27,166 nt of DNA from Bacteroidota bacterium (GTDB taxonomy: Bacteria > Bacteroidota > Ignavibacteria > Tepidaquicellales > Tepidaquicellaceae), in contig DOWN01000315.1 of the NCBI GenBank assembly GCA_003519545.1, positions 17,295 through 44,460 of the forward strand, given 5' to 3'. Below are positions 8,007 to 15,497 of the stretch, in pieces; within the stretch, counting starts at the first letter, position 1, and each line of letters begins with the position of its first letter. A program made the translations under genes and the position numbers. The notes under the pieces were generated by a model. That model was given only the letters and a program-made list of their open reading frames with translations. It was not told where the DNA came from and did not search any database.

Positions 8007-9194
8007 TTATTGTGATATTCTTGGTGTATATCTAATTTTTAATCTTGGAACTAAAGTTACGTCAGGAAAATTTGAACCGTAGAAAACAAATTTATCAAGA
8101 TTTGCAGGTTCATTAACAGAAGTAATAATAAGACCTAAATTTTGATAAGTTTTATTATTCCAAAACTGAAAGAAACCGTTAACAGTAAAAGAATAACTAT
8201 TTCCGTTAGGTTGCACTGATAGTATCGAAGAGAGAGTATCTCTGTAATTTACAGTGTCACCTGCCATAAAAATTCTCAATCTTTTATCAGGGTTATTTGA
8301 GATAAAAGAACTTCCGGAATTTAATGTTAAAGTAACGGTTGCTTCATTTATAATTACATTAGAGGGCAATTTAGATAAATCAAAAGTCATTAAATTTTTA
8401 TAAGCAACTCCATTTTGTAGAGTAATCATATCCGGAGAAAGAATTGACGAAGGAGCATTGCAAAACCAAACACTGTTAGATTGAATAAATTCAAGTGTTG
8501 TAGTATCACCGTTTTTTAAAACGGTCGCTCTAATTTTAAAAGGATTATTGTTAATAAAAGAAGAATTAAAACCTTTTATTGTAGTAGAAGAATTATCTGG
8601 AAGTATTGCAATTCCGTTATTCTTTACACTGTAATTTGTATCAGCTGCATATTCAAGCCAGTCTTTAATAAGAGTATTATTCAAAGTGATATTAAAAGCA
8701 GCTGTGTCTGTCGGGTTACCGGTATAATTTCCCTGAGATACATTATCAATATCAGAGGTTGAAACAGAATCCCAGGTAATGCTTCCGAGAGTAAAATTTT
8801 TATTTAATTTATAAATATTAAAACCTACTGTACCGTTAGAATCCTGAAAGGCATATTTATTATATTTCATTACAACGTTAGCAGATAAAACAGTAGCACT
8901 ATCATAATCAGATGGGATATTAAAAAACTCAACAAAAGAACGGGTTTCATATCCATTATATTTACCAATCATAATAAAATCAGATCCGAAAGTGTTGATA
9001 AATTTTTTATAGTTTGTATTTGAGATTCTCATTGTATCTGCTTGTGAATCAAGAACGAAAGTAGCCGTAGTATCATCGGGATCGATAAAATTCAAACCGA
9101 GATCAGTCGGTTCGGTTTTACACGAATAAAACGATGTGACAATTAACAAAAGAGTGATACAAGGGAATAAAATATTAATTACTTTTATTTTCAT
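8007..9194 (-). CDS. DUF4270/DNRLRE-like surface lipoprotein
   Basis: A 395-residue probable lipoprotein. The signal peptide ends at C25 (TSFYSC), an atypical but acceptable lipobox. The mature start TDLGLNFIDPDD resembles the opening of DUF4270 lipoproteins of Bacteroidota. Two repeats of a beta-sandwich pattern follow, each with a strand like SFVEFFNIPSDYDSA or LMTFDLSKLPSNVIINEA, then ATVTLTLN and a WDSV/FFQFWNN region, as in DNRLRE/CBM-like modules. It is likely attached to the outer membrane, perhaps binding polysaccharide or matrix; that role is inference. It is followed six bases later by a beta-barrel protein gene and preceded by the GmhB-like gene with a 48-base gap. Confidence 0.65.
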   Translation of the reverse strand: MKIKVINILFPCITLLLIVTSFYSCKTEPTDLGLNFIDPDDTTATFVLDSQADTMRISNTNYKKFINTFGSDFIMIGKYNGYETRSFVEFFNIPSDYDSATVLSANVVMKYNKYAFQDSNGTVGFNIYKLNKNFTLGSITWDSVSTSDIDNVSQGNYTGNPTDTAAFNITLNNTLIKDWLEYAADTNYSVKNNGIAILPDNSSTTIKGFNSSFINNNPFKIRATVLKNGDTTTLEFIQSNSVWFCNAPSSILSPDMITLQNGVAYKNLMTFDLSKLPSNVIINEATVTLTLNSGSSFISNNPDKRLRIFMAGDTVNYRDTLSSILSVQPNGNSYSFTVNGFFQFWNNKTYQNLGLIITSVNEPANLDKFVFYGSNFPDVTLVPRLKIRYTPRISQ

Positions 9195-9242
9195 TTAGTT
9201 TTCAGTTTTTAGAGAGGTAAATAGGAAAGAATAATTCAATTT

Positions 9243-9809
9243 TTAATTTTTTAAAATAAATTCAGATGCTTCATCAATATTTTCAGCAATAAATTCAGGT
9301 TTAATATTATTATCAAGACAAGATTTTAAATGTTTTTTGCCGTAACCTGTAAGCACAAGAATTTTTTTTAATCCGGCATTATTTGCACACAACATATCAG
9401 TATAAGAATCCCCTACAAACCATGATTTTTTGATGTCAATATTATACTTGCTAATTGCTTTAACTATCATTCCGGTATTAGGTTTCCTGTCAACGTGATC
9501 AATTTTAAATTCTTTGATAATACCATCGGAATGATACGGACTGAAAAAAATATCATCTATTAAACAACCTGAAGAATCCGTTAATCTTTTTTTTAATTCA
9601 TTATGAATATTTTCAAGGGTATTTAAATCAAGGAATCCACGAGCAATACCGGATTGATTTGTAACAATAATATTCAAAAATCCTGAATTTTTGAGATTTA
9701 AAAGAGCATTTTGTACATTTTTAATCAGGATTAAATCTTCAACTTTACTTAGATAATCAACTTCTTCATTGATTGTTCCATCTCTGTCTAAAAAAACAGC
9801 CTTATTCAA
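9243..9809 (-). CDS. HAD-family D,D-heptose 1,7-bisphosphate phosphatase-like (GmhB-like)
   Basis: A 188-residue HAD phosphatase of the GmhB/HisB-N subfamily, which removes a phosphate from heptose bisphosphate for LPS precursor synthesis, or from histidinol phosphate. Motif I is FLDRDGT (D8 nucleophile, D10), motif II VTNQSG (49-54), motif III includes K109 in RKPNTGM, and motif IV is GDSYTD (133-138). The four zinc ligands of E. coli GmhB (C92, H94, C107, C109) align with S90, Y92, H105 and D107, so the zinc site appears lost. The start is TTG at 9809: the glgA stop is in frame two codons upstream and the catalytic Asp is residue 8, so no later start is possible. The substrate is therefore uncertain. 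Confidence 0.8.
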   Translation of the reverse strand: MNKAVFLDRDGTINEEVDYLSKVEDLILIKNVQNALLNLKNSGFLNIIVTNQSGIARGFLDLNTLENIHNELKKRLTDSSGCLIDDIFFSPYHSDGIIKEFKIDHVDRKPNTGMIVKAISKYNIDIKKSWFVGDSYTDMLCANNAGLKKILVLTGYGKKHLKSCLDNNIKPEFIAENIDEASEFILKN

Positions 9810-9812
9810 TAA

Positions 9813-11300
9813 TTATTTTTTATTACAAATTTGTTGATATAAATCCATATATTTCTTAGCCGAGAGATTCCATGAGAAATCCAGAGCCATACCATTTTTC
9901 ATAAGTCCATACCAAAGTTTTCTGTCATTTTGATAAATATTTACTGCCGTTTTAATAGTTTTAACCATCTCTTTTGCATCGTATTTTTCAAACAAGAATC
10001 CGTTACCTTTTTTTGCATCTTTATAATTTGTTACAGTATCAGATAAACCACCGGTATTTCTAACAATAGGCACAGTGCCATACTTTAGACTATACATTTG
10101 ATTTAAACCGCAAGGTTCAAATTTTGAAGGCATTAGATACATATCACTTCCCGCTTCAATTTTATGAGCGAGTTCTTCATCAAATCCAATATGAATAATC
10201 AGTTTATCGTTATATTTCTTTTTCATTTTCAAAAGAAATTTCTGATATTTTTCTTCACCTGTTCCGAGAATTATCATTTGAATATTCTCTTTCATTATTT
10301 CATCAAACGCATCAACGATTAAATCAAAACCCTTTTGGTCAACAAGTCTGCTAATGATTCCAATTAGCGGAATATTTTCATCATAAGTTAGTTTATGTTT
10401 TTCAATAAGTTCTCTTTTATTTTCATACTTTAGAGGGATTTCCTGATAAGTATATCTATAATCAATTACTTTATCAAAACTTGGATTCCATACAGAGTTA
10501 TCAATTCCATTTAATATTCCGACCAAATCTTTTTTTCTTTCATTCAATACATCTTCCATACCGGAAGAATACTCTTTGTCAGTTCTGATTTCTTCAGCAT
10601 ATTTTTGGCTTACAGTAGTAACCTTATCGGCATATTTAATACCTGCTTTTAAATAACTGAATTTATCATGAAACTTAACAGTGTTATCGTTAAAAAAATC
10701 TTCAGACAAATCAGTTTTTTTGAAAGTTGATTTCGGAAAATTACCCTGGTAAGCGAGATTATGAATAGTAAAAACTGTTTTGATATCAGAGATATGCGGA
10801 TTATCCTTATATAATGTTTTAATAAAAAACGGAATTAATCCGGTTTGCCAATCATTGCAATGAATAATATCAGGTTTCCATTGAAGAATTTCCAGAACTT
10901 CCAGAACCGCTTTACAGAAAAACATATATCTCTCATCGTTATTCGGAAAATCCTTTTTGGTTTTAATATTCTGATAAATCCCCTTGTTCTTAAAAAAGTC
11001 CTGATTTTCAAGAAGATATATCTGAGCCTTAGTGTTTTTCCCGTGAATGAAAGATGATTTAATGCTATACTTATATTTCTTACCTGCCATATCAAGGTTA
11101 ATGTCTTTTAACCTTTTAATTTCATGAATTTGAAGTCTTCTTTCATCTAATTGCCCGTATTTCGGGGTAATTATTCTGACTTCATTAGACAGAGAATTAA
11201 GGGCTTGGGGAAGTGAATTTGAGACATCTGCTAAACCACCGGTTTTTGAATATGGAATAACTTCGCTGGTAACAAAGAGAACGTTGTATCCTTTTGCCAT
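9813..11300 (-). CDS. glgA: glycogen (starch) synthase, GT5 family
   Basis: Transfers glucose from ADP-glucose (or UDP-glucose) to the growing alpha-1,4-glucan. The 495-residue protein has the GT5 N-terminal loop SKTGGLADV (18-26), whose Lys binds the sugar nucleotide, an HNLAYQG segment, IGIISRLVDQKGFDL in the second Rossmann domain, and the C-terminal catalytic stretch PSKFEPCGLNQ followed by NTGGLSDTV. Length and order match bacterial GlgA. No other glycogen genes are in the window. Starts at ATG 11300 with no clear Shine-Dalgarno site; 66 bases separate it from the sirtuin stop, with no strong terminator between. It is followed after three bases by the GmhB-like gene. Confidence 0.95.
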   Translation of the reverse strand: MAKGYNVLFVTSEVIPYSKTGGLADVSNSLPQALNSLSNEVRIITPKYGQLDERRLQIHEIKRLKDINLDMAGKKYKYSIKSSFIHGKNTKAQIYLLENQDFFKNKGIYQNIKTKKDFPNNDERYMFFCKAVLEVLEILQWKPDIIHCNDWQTGLIPFFIKTLYKDNPHISDIKTVFTIHNLAYQGNFPKSTFKKTDLSEDFFNDNTVKFHDKFSYLKAGIKYADKVTTVSQKYAEEIRTDKEYSSGMEDVLNERKKDLVGILNGIDNSVWNPSFDKVIDYRYTYQEIPLKYENKRELIEKHKLTYDENIPLIGIISRLVDQKGFDLIVDAFDEIMKENIQMIILGTGEEKYQKFLLKMKKKYNDKLIIHIGFDEELAHKIEAGSDMYLMPSKFEPCGLNQMYSLKYGTVPIVRNTGGLSDTVTNYKDAKKGNGFLFEKYDAKEMVKTIKTAVNIYQNDRKLWYGLMKNGMALDFSWNLSAKKYMDLYQQICNKK

Positions 11301-11366
11301 CTAAAGTTTAAATTTTATAAAAATAGAGATATTGATTTTTATTTTCAATGTAAATGCTAAGTTAAA

Positions 11367-12065
11367 TTATGTAAAATCAGATAATAAACGACTATAAAGA
11401 TGTTCCATTCCTACACTTGCTTTCATTTCTAAAAACTCCAAATTTTTATAATCCTTCCAAAGTTCCGGTTTTGATGGATCAATTATAAATTTATGAGAAT
11501 CATAAGGTGCATAATCGATTAATGCTGCTGCAGGATAAACTACCATAGAAGTACCGATAACAATAACTATATCTGAATCGGATATAAGTTTAACTGCATC
11601 TTGCATTTTTGGAACTGCTTCACCGAACCATACAACATTAGGTCTAAGTTGAGAACCATCTTCTGCTTTATCACCAATATTGATTTCTTTATATCCGATT
11701 TCATAAATTAAACTTTCATTCAGACTGCTTCTTGCCTCTGTTAATTTTCCGTGTAAATGTGTAATATTTTTTGAACCAGCTCTCTCGTGTAAATCATCAA
11801 CATTTTGGGTAATCACGTTTACAATAAAATGTTTTTCAAGTTCAGCGATTAACAAATGTGCTTTATTTGGATTAACGTTTTCAAGTTGGCTTCTTCTTTT
11901 ATTATAAAATTCGAGGACTAGTTTTTTATTCCTGTGCCAACCCTGAATAGAAGCGACTTCCATTACATCATATCCTTCCCAAAGACCACCACTGTCTCGG
12001 AAAGTTGATAACCCGCTTTCGGCAGAAATGCCAGCACCTGAAAGTACTGTAATGATTTTTTTCAT
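11367..12065 (-). CDS. class III sirtuin (NAD-dependent protein deacylase)
   Basis: Removes acyl groups from protein lysines using NAD. The 232-residue protein has the NAD-binding GAGISAESGL (10-19) with FRD (22-24), TQNVDDLHERAG (86-97), the catalytic H105 in HLHG, and VVWFGEAVP. Y54 and R57 (FYNKRR) are the pair that, in class III sirtuins such as SIRT5 and CobB, hold succinyl and other acidic acyl groups, so desuccinylase activity is plausible. The protein has no cysteine at all, so the usual four-Cys zinc site is absent; zinc-less members are known in Bacteroidota. The ATG at 12065 must be the start because the glycine-rich loop begins at residue 10. A terminator hairpin ends only six bases upstream. 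Confidence 0.9.
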   Translation of the reverse strand: MKKIITVLSGAGISAESGLSTFRDSGGLWEGYDVMEVASIQGWHRNKKLVLEFYNKRRSQLENVNPNKAHLLIAELEKHFIVNVITQNVDDLHERAGSKNITHLHGKLTEARSSLNESLIYEIGYKEINIGDKAEDGSQLRPNVVWFGEAVPKMQDAVKLISDSDIVIVIGTSMVVYPAAALIDYAPYDSHKFIIDPSKPELWKDYKNLEFLEMKASVGMEHLYSRLLSDFT

Positions 12066-12071
12066 ATAAAC

Positions 12072-12094
12072 AAAAAAGGGGCTTTCGCCCCTTT
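12072..12094 (-). terminator. intrinsic terminator of the ACIII-oxidase operon
   Basis: On the minus strand the bases read AAAGGGGC, loop GAAA, GCCCCTTT, then continue as a run of T. The eight-base-pair stem (12087-12094 with 12075-12082) has a GNRA-type GAAA loop closed by C-G, and the T-run spans 12072-12077. This is a textbook rho-independent terminator, lying 19 bases after the stop of the last operon gene. Its T-run ends six bases before the sirtuin ATG. Confidence 0.88.
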
Positions 12095-12112
12095 ATAAAA
12101 TTTATTTTAAAA

Positions 12113-13468
12113 TTATTTACCTGTATCTTGCTTAACTTTATCAATTAAGAACTGAGCAACCGCTTCCGCCTCTTTCATAGTTACACCCTGGTTAGGCATC
12201 GCAGGATAACCCGGATCAATTTTAACAGGGTTATAAATATAAGCGGCAAGTTTTTTTACATCACCGTTATATTTAGGAACTGTAACGTCATAGGGAGGTC
12301 CGGTTAGTTTTTCATTAAATTTATGGCAAGCAGAACATTTTGTGGTAAATAATTCTTCACCGCTAACTTCAGCCACTTTTACATTCTTTGGAAATTTTAC
12401 ATTCTCGATAGAATCTGCAACGTGATTAACAACTACAAGGTGTTTTTTGAGAGCATTAGCAAGCGTTACCTGGTCTTTTATAATAATGAAAGTGAATGCA
12501 ATGATTAAAACGAGGAAAGCAGCAGAAGACCATTTAACTTCTGAATTTCTTATAATTGCATAAAAGAAATTACAAACTAAGAGCAAGGAAATTAATGCTA
12601 AACCTGAATAAATAAACACACCTTTAGATAAAGCAACTTCAGGAGTTATTAAAAATTTGATTATTAAAAATAAAGGAATGAGCAAAGTTGATACGAAAGC
12701 AGTAATTACAGAAAAACTTGTTACATATTGTCTGTATTCTTCAGTCATATTTTTAAGTCCACCATTCCATCTGAAAAAGAGGAATAGTATTGATGCGGAT
12801 GTGATAGAGAATGCACTTGTTATAAATAGACCAAAGTTTATCCATGTATCAGGGGAAATTAAAAAACCGAGAATATTAGTTACACTATCCCATTTAGCAG
12901 GATTTTCAGCAATAGATACGGCACCTGTATAAAGGAATACGGCAAAGATTAAAACAATCAGTGAAGTAATTCCATTTTGACTAATTGAAGATTTGACTTC
13001 TGCTTCAATAGATTTAACATTTTCAGGAAGTTTATTTTTTTCCGGAACAATGTTTTTAATTGATGAAAAAACATTTTCGAGATTCATTGAATTTTTAAAT
13101 CTCGCAAGAAGTATAATTCCCGCAGTAAAGAGAATACTTGATAATAATAAAATACTAACTGAAATAACCTGAGCATTATAAAGCAACTGAGCATAAACGA
13201 ATGTGATGGAAAATACCGGAACTATAACAACTCCAATACCGACACTTAATTTTACAACCAGTTTATCAAGAATGTCATGTGAAAATCTGAGATAGATACT
13301 GTTTTTTCTTTTGCTGCCTTCACGTTTGAAATAAACTGAAAGGAATGAAGCACCTAACAATACGCAAGCATAAGGAACAAAGAGCAACATAGAAAAAACA
13401 AGAAATATATTAAGCAAATCAGTATGATGTGCCGTTGGTGGAATTACTAATTGATCAAAAATACTCAT
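12113..13468 (-). CDS. 8-TM membrane protein with C-terminal monoheme cytochrome c domain
   Basis: A 451-residue protein that I cannot assign to a named family. Eight hydrophobic segments lie at about 18-47, 70-97, 99-124, 167-187, 210-234, 250-274, 283-306 and 313-335. The basic loop after TM1 (KREGSKRK) suggests a cytoplasmic loop, so the N-terminus and the tail after TM8 are periplasmic. The tail carries one heme c site, CSACH (378-382), with M424 in YPAMPNQ as likely axial ligand. TM1-4 and TM5-8 look like a loose duplication. Histidines H14, H15, H343 and H348 lie near the periplasmic face. It is the last gene of the ACIII-oxidase operon, just after ctaB, so a role in electron transfer to the oxidase, or in its assembly, is likely but inferred. 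Confidence 0.75.
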   Translation of the reverse strand: MSIFDQLVIPPTAHHTDLLNIFLVFSMLLFVPYACVLLGASFLSVYFKREGSKRKNSIYLRFSHDILDKLVVKLSVGIGVVIVPVFSITFVYAQLLYNAQVISVSILLLSSILFTAGIILLARFKNSMNLENVFSSIKNIVPEKNKLPENVKSIEAEVKSSISQNGITSLIVLIFAVFLYTGAVSIAENPAKWDSVTNILGFLISPDTWINFGLFITSAFSITSASILFLFFRWNGGLKNMTEEYRQYVTSFSVITAFVSTLLIPLFLIIKFLITPEVALSKGVFIYSGLALISLLLVCNFFYAIIRNSEVKWSSAAFLVLIIAFTFIIIKDQVTLANALKKHLVVVNHVADSIENVKFPKNVKVAEVSGEELFTTKCSACHKFNEKLTGPPYDVTVPKYNGDVKKLAAYIYNPVKIDPGYPAMPNQGVTMKEAEAVAQFLIDKVKQDTGK

Positions 13469-13472
13469 AGTT

Positions 13473-14381
13473 TTAAATGAAACTTATTAATTTATCTAAA
13501 GATAGAACCGAAATTACTATTAAATTAAAAATATTAATCAGTATGAAAGAATTCAAAATTAATTTTGAATTAAAATCTTTATTTAAAAATTTTATAAAAT
13601 ACACAGAGATAGCAATACTCGCCGCAACCATTAACACAGCAGAAACTTCAAAATTAATAAAACCTGTGATAATCAACAGAAGTGGTATAACTGCTGTAAT
13701 GACAGAACCTGCTGTGATAAGAATTTTAAGTGAATAGTTTTTAATTTTATCAGTCAACACAGGAAACCCAGCATTTTTATAATCATTGTTATAAATCAAA
13801 AGCAGTAACCAGAAGTGAGGTATCTGCCAAAGGAAAAAGTAAACAAATAAAATTTCAATATTAACATTGAAAAGATTTCCGCCGGCAGCAACCCAACCTG
13901 CAATAGGTGGCAAAGCACCTACAACAGAACCCGGAATTATTGCAAGAGAAGTAACTCTTTTTAATGGAGTGTAAATATAATTATACCAAATTAAAGTGAG
14001 AATACCGATAGCAAGCGTAAGAAGATTCGTATAGAAAAATAAAATTAACGAACCTGAAATTAATAAAACAACAGATAACAAAAGAACATTTGTCGCAGAT
14101 ATTTTACCGGAAGGAATTGGTCTGTTCATAGTTCTTTTCATAAGAGCGTCAAATTTTCTCTCCTGGAATTGATTTAAAGCCGCTGATCCGCAAGCGAGAA
14201 GAAAAATTCCGGAAACAGAATAAATAAAATCAAAAGAAAAAGCATTTGAAGCAAGAAGATAACCGAGAAAAGTCGTGAGTGCAACAAAGAGAGTGATTTT
14301 AAATTTAACTGTTTCTAAAATCAGACTTAAGAAATTCTCTTTTACTTCAGATATAGCAATATTTGTATTAATTTGTTTCAA
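13473..14381 (-). CDS. ctaB: protoheme IX farnesyltransferase (heme O synthase)
   Basis: Membrane UbiA-family enzyme that attaches a farnesyl group to heme b to make heme O, the precursor of the heme A used by the CoxA encoded in the same operon. The 302-residue protein has the signature NQFQERKFDALMKRTMNRP (residues about 90-108; an N/D-rich variant of the prenyl diphosphate site) and about eight or nine TM segments. No heme A synthase (CtaA) gene is in the window. The start is TTG at 14381, immediately after the TAA of coxB and in the same frame; no ATG or GTG occurs before TM1. No Shine-Dalgarno site is visible, so translation probably depends on reinitiation after coxB. Confidence 0.93.
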   Translation of the reverse strand: MKQINTNIAISEVKENFLSLILETVKFKITLFVALTTFLGYLLASNAFSFDFIYSVSGIFLLACGSAALNQFQERKFDALMKRTMNRPIPSGKISATNVLLLSVVLLISGSLILFFYTNLLTLAIGILTLIWYNYIYTPLKRVTSLAIIPGSVVGALPPIAGWVAAGGNLFNVNIEILFVYFFLWQIPHFWLLLLIYNNDYKNAGFPVLTDKIKNYSLKILITAGSVITAVIPLLLIITGFINFEVSAVLMVAASIAISVYFIKFLNKDFNSKLILNSFILINIFNLIVISVLSLDKLISFI

Positions 14382-15128
14382 TTATTTAACAGAATCTTTT
14401 TTTATAGCAGAATCGTTTTTATTTGTTTTTACAGAATCAGTTTTTGATTTAGTAGTATCAGTAACACCTGCAGAAGTTTTTACACTGTCAGTTGGAGTAG
14501 TTGTGGTAGTCGTCGTAGTTGATACAGTAGAGTCAGGTTTTGCATAGAGCCATTCATAATATTTTTCCTGAGGAATAATTACAAGTCTTGAATACATATT
14601 CCAGTGATCCAATCCGCAATATTCAGCACATGCAATTTCATAAGAGCCAAGTTTATCCGCATTAAACCAGAGATAATTAGTTCTACCGGGAACAGCATCT
14701 TCTTTGACTCTCATTGAAGGAATGTAAAAACTATGGTTAACATCAATAGACTGAATTAACATATGAATATCTTTTCCAAGCGGAACATAAAGAGTATCAC
14801 TTTTTTTTCCGTTAGGATAAGTATAAGACCATTTCCACATTTGTCCTGTAACAGTAATAGAATCAGCACCGGCAGGAACATTTCTCATATTTTCAAAACC
14901 ATAGTATCCGGAGAAAAACATAATTATCACAAGTATAAGAGGAATAACAGTCCAGGTAATTTCAAGACCGGTATGTCCTGAAATCTGCTCAGCGACAGGA
15001 TGTCTTTTTTTATTAAACTTATAAATAAAATAGAACATCGCTACGACAACGACTAAAAGTAGAAAAACTGATATACCGAATACCAGCCAAAAAGTAGCAT
15101 CAACTGATTCTGCTATATTAGGTCTCAT
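14382..15128 (-). CDS. coxB: cytochrome c oxidase subunit II (CuA, no heme c domain)
   Basis: Takes electrons from cytochrome c at the dinuclear CuA centre and passes them to subunit I. Two TM segments (about 12-37 and 57-76) precede the periplasmic cupredoxin domain. All CuA ligands are present: H132 (NHSFYIP), C167, E169, C171, H175 and M178 in CAEYCGLDHWNM. The aromatic electron entry region is MWKWSYTYP (97-105). Unlike the caa3 type there is no CXXCH after the CuA domain. Instead the last 50 residues are a Thr/Ser/Lys-rich tail with eight Thr in a row, probably disordered. The ATG overlaps the coxD stop (ATGA), pointing to translational coupling. In this operon subunit II comes last, after I, III and IV. 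Confidence 0.96.
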   Translation of the reverse strand: MRPNIAESVDATFWLVFGISVFLLLVVVVAMFYFIYKFNKKRHPVAEQISGHTGLEITWTVIPLILVIIMFFSGYYGFENMRNVPAGADSITVTGQMWKWSYTYPNGKKSDTLYVPLGKDIHMLIQSIDVNHSFYIPSMRVKEDAVPGRTNYLWFNADKLGSYEIACAEYCGLDHWNMYSRLVIIPQEKYYEWLYAKPDSTVSTTTTTTTTPTDSVKTSAGVTDTTKSKTDSVKTNKNDSAIKKDSVK

Positions 15129-15487
15129 ATTAATGGATTTCTAAAAGTTAAATCAAAAAATGTTAACACAATCATAGTTAAAAAAATTATAATACAAACG
15201 CCAATAAAAACTTTGAAAATAGTAGTATCAAATTTTACGTGCATAAAATAATTAGCAACGAGTAAGGTTTTGATTGTTGCTATTAATAATGCTGTAATAA
15301 TAGTTAAAGAGCCGAGAGAAATACCTGACAGAGTGACAGTGATAGCAGTTAATCCTACTAATCCTAACCATACAAGAATATAAGTTCCAAACCCTGTATC
15401 ATGTTCAGCATGTTCGAGATGAACTTCTTCATGCTGTGCTTCTCTCTCAATATGTTCTTCAGTATTACTAAGATTTAAATGTGACAT
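15125..15487 (-). CDS. coxD: cytochrome c oxidase subunit IV (prokaryotic type)
   Basis: A small 120-residue subunit with three TM segments (about 33-50, 54-78 and 87-110) and the typical TLLVANYFMHVKFD stretch between TM2 and TM3. It belongs to the prokaryotic COX4 family, thought to help assemble or stabilise the CuB site and subunits I/III. The N-terminal 30 residues are rich in His and Glu (for example EEVHLEHAEH), predicted to be cytoplasmic. It lies 10 bases after coxC and overlaps coxB by four bases (ATGA). Recognised from length, topology and position. Confidence 0.9.
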   Translation of the reverse strand: MSHLNLSNTEEHIEREAQHEEVHLEHAEHDTGFGTYILVWLGLVGLTAITVTLSGISLGSLTIITALLIATIKTLLVANYFMHVKFDTTIFKVFIGVCIIIFLTMIVLTFFDLTFRNPLI

Positions 15488-15497
15488 AAACTTTTAA

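Noticed and set aside
10835..11095. Second minus-strand frame within glgA
   Set aside because: Overlaps the conserved HCNDWQTG region of GlgA in another frame and shows only biased basic/aromatic composition.
11301..11366. Possible weak hairpin (ATTGA with TCAAT) between the sirtuin and glgA genes
   Set aside because: Only five A/T-rich pairs and no T-run in the right place; not a credible terminator.
14490..14525. Apparent simple repeat on the plus strand (GTAGT/GTCGT units)
   Set aside because: It encodes the Thr run of CoxB with mixed Thr codons, so it is coding low complexity, not a mobile or regulatory repeat.
14275..14547. Plus-strand open frame opposite the coxB tail and ctaB start, rich in Val
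   Set aside because: It is the antisense of the Thr-rich CoxB tail; both minus-strand genes have clear functional residues across it.
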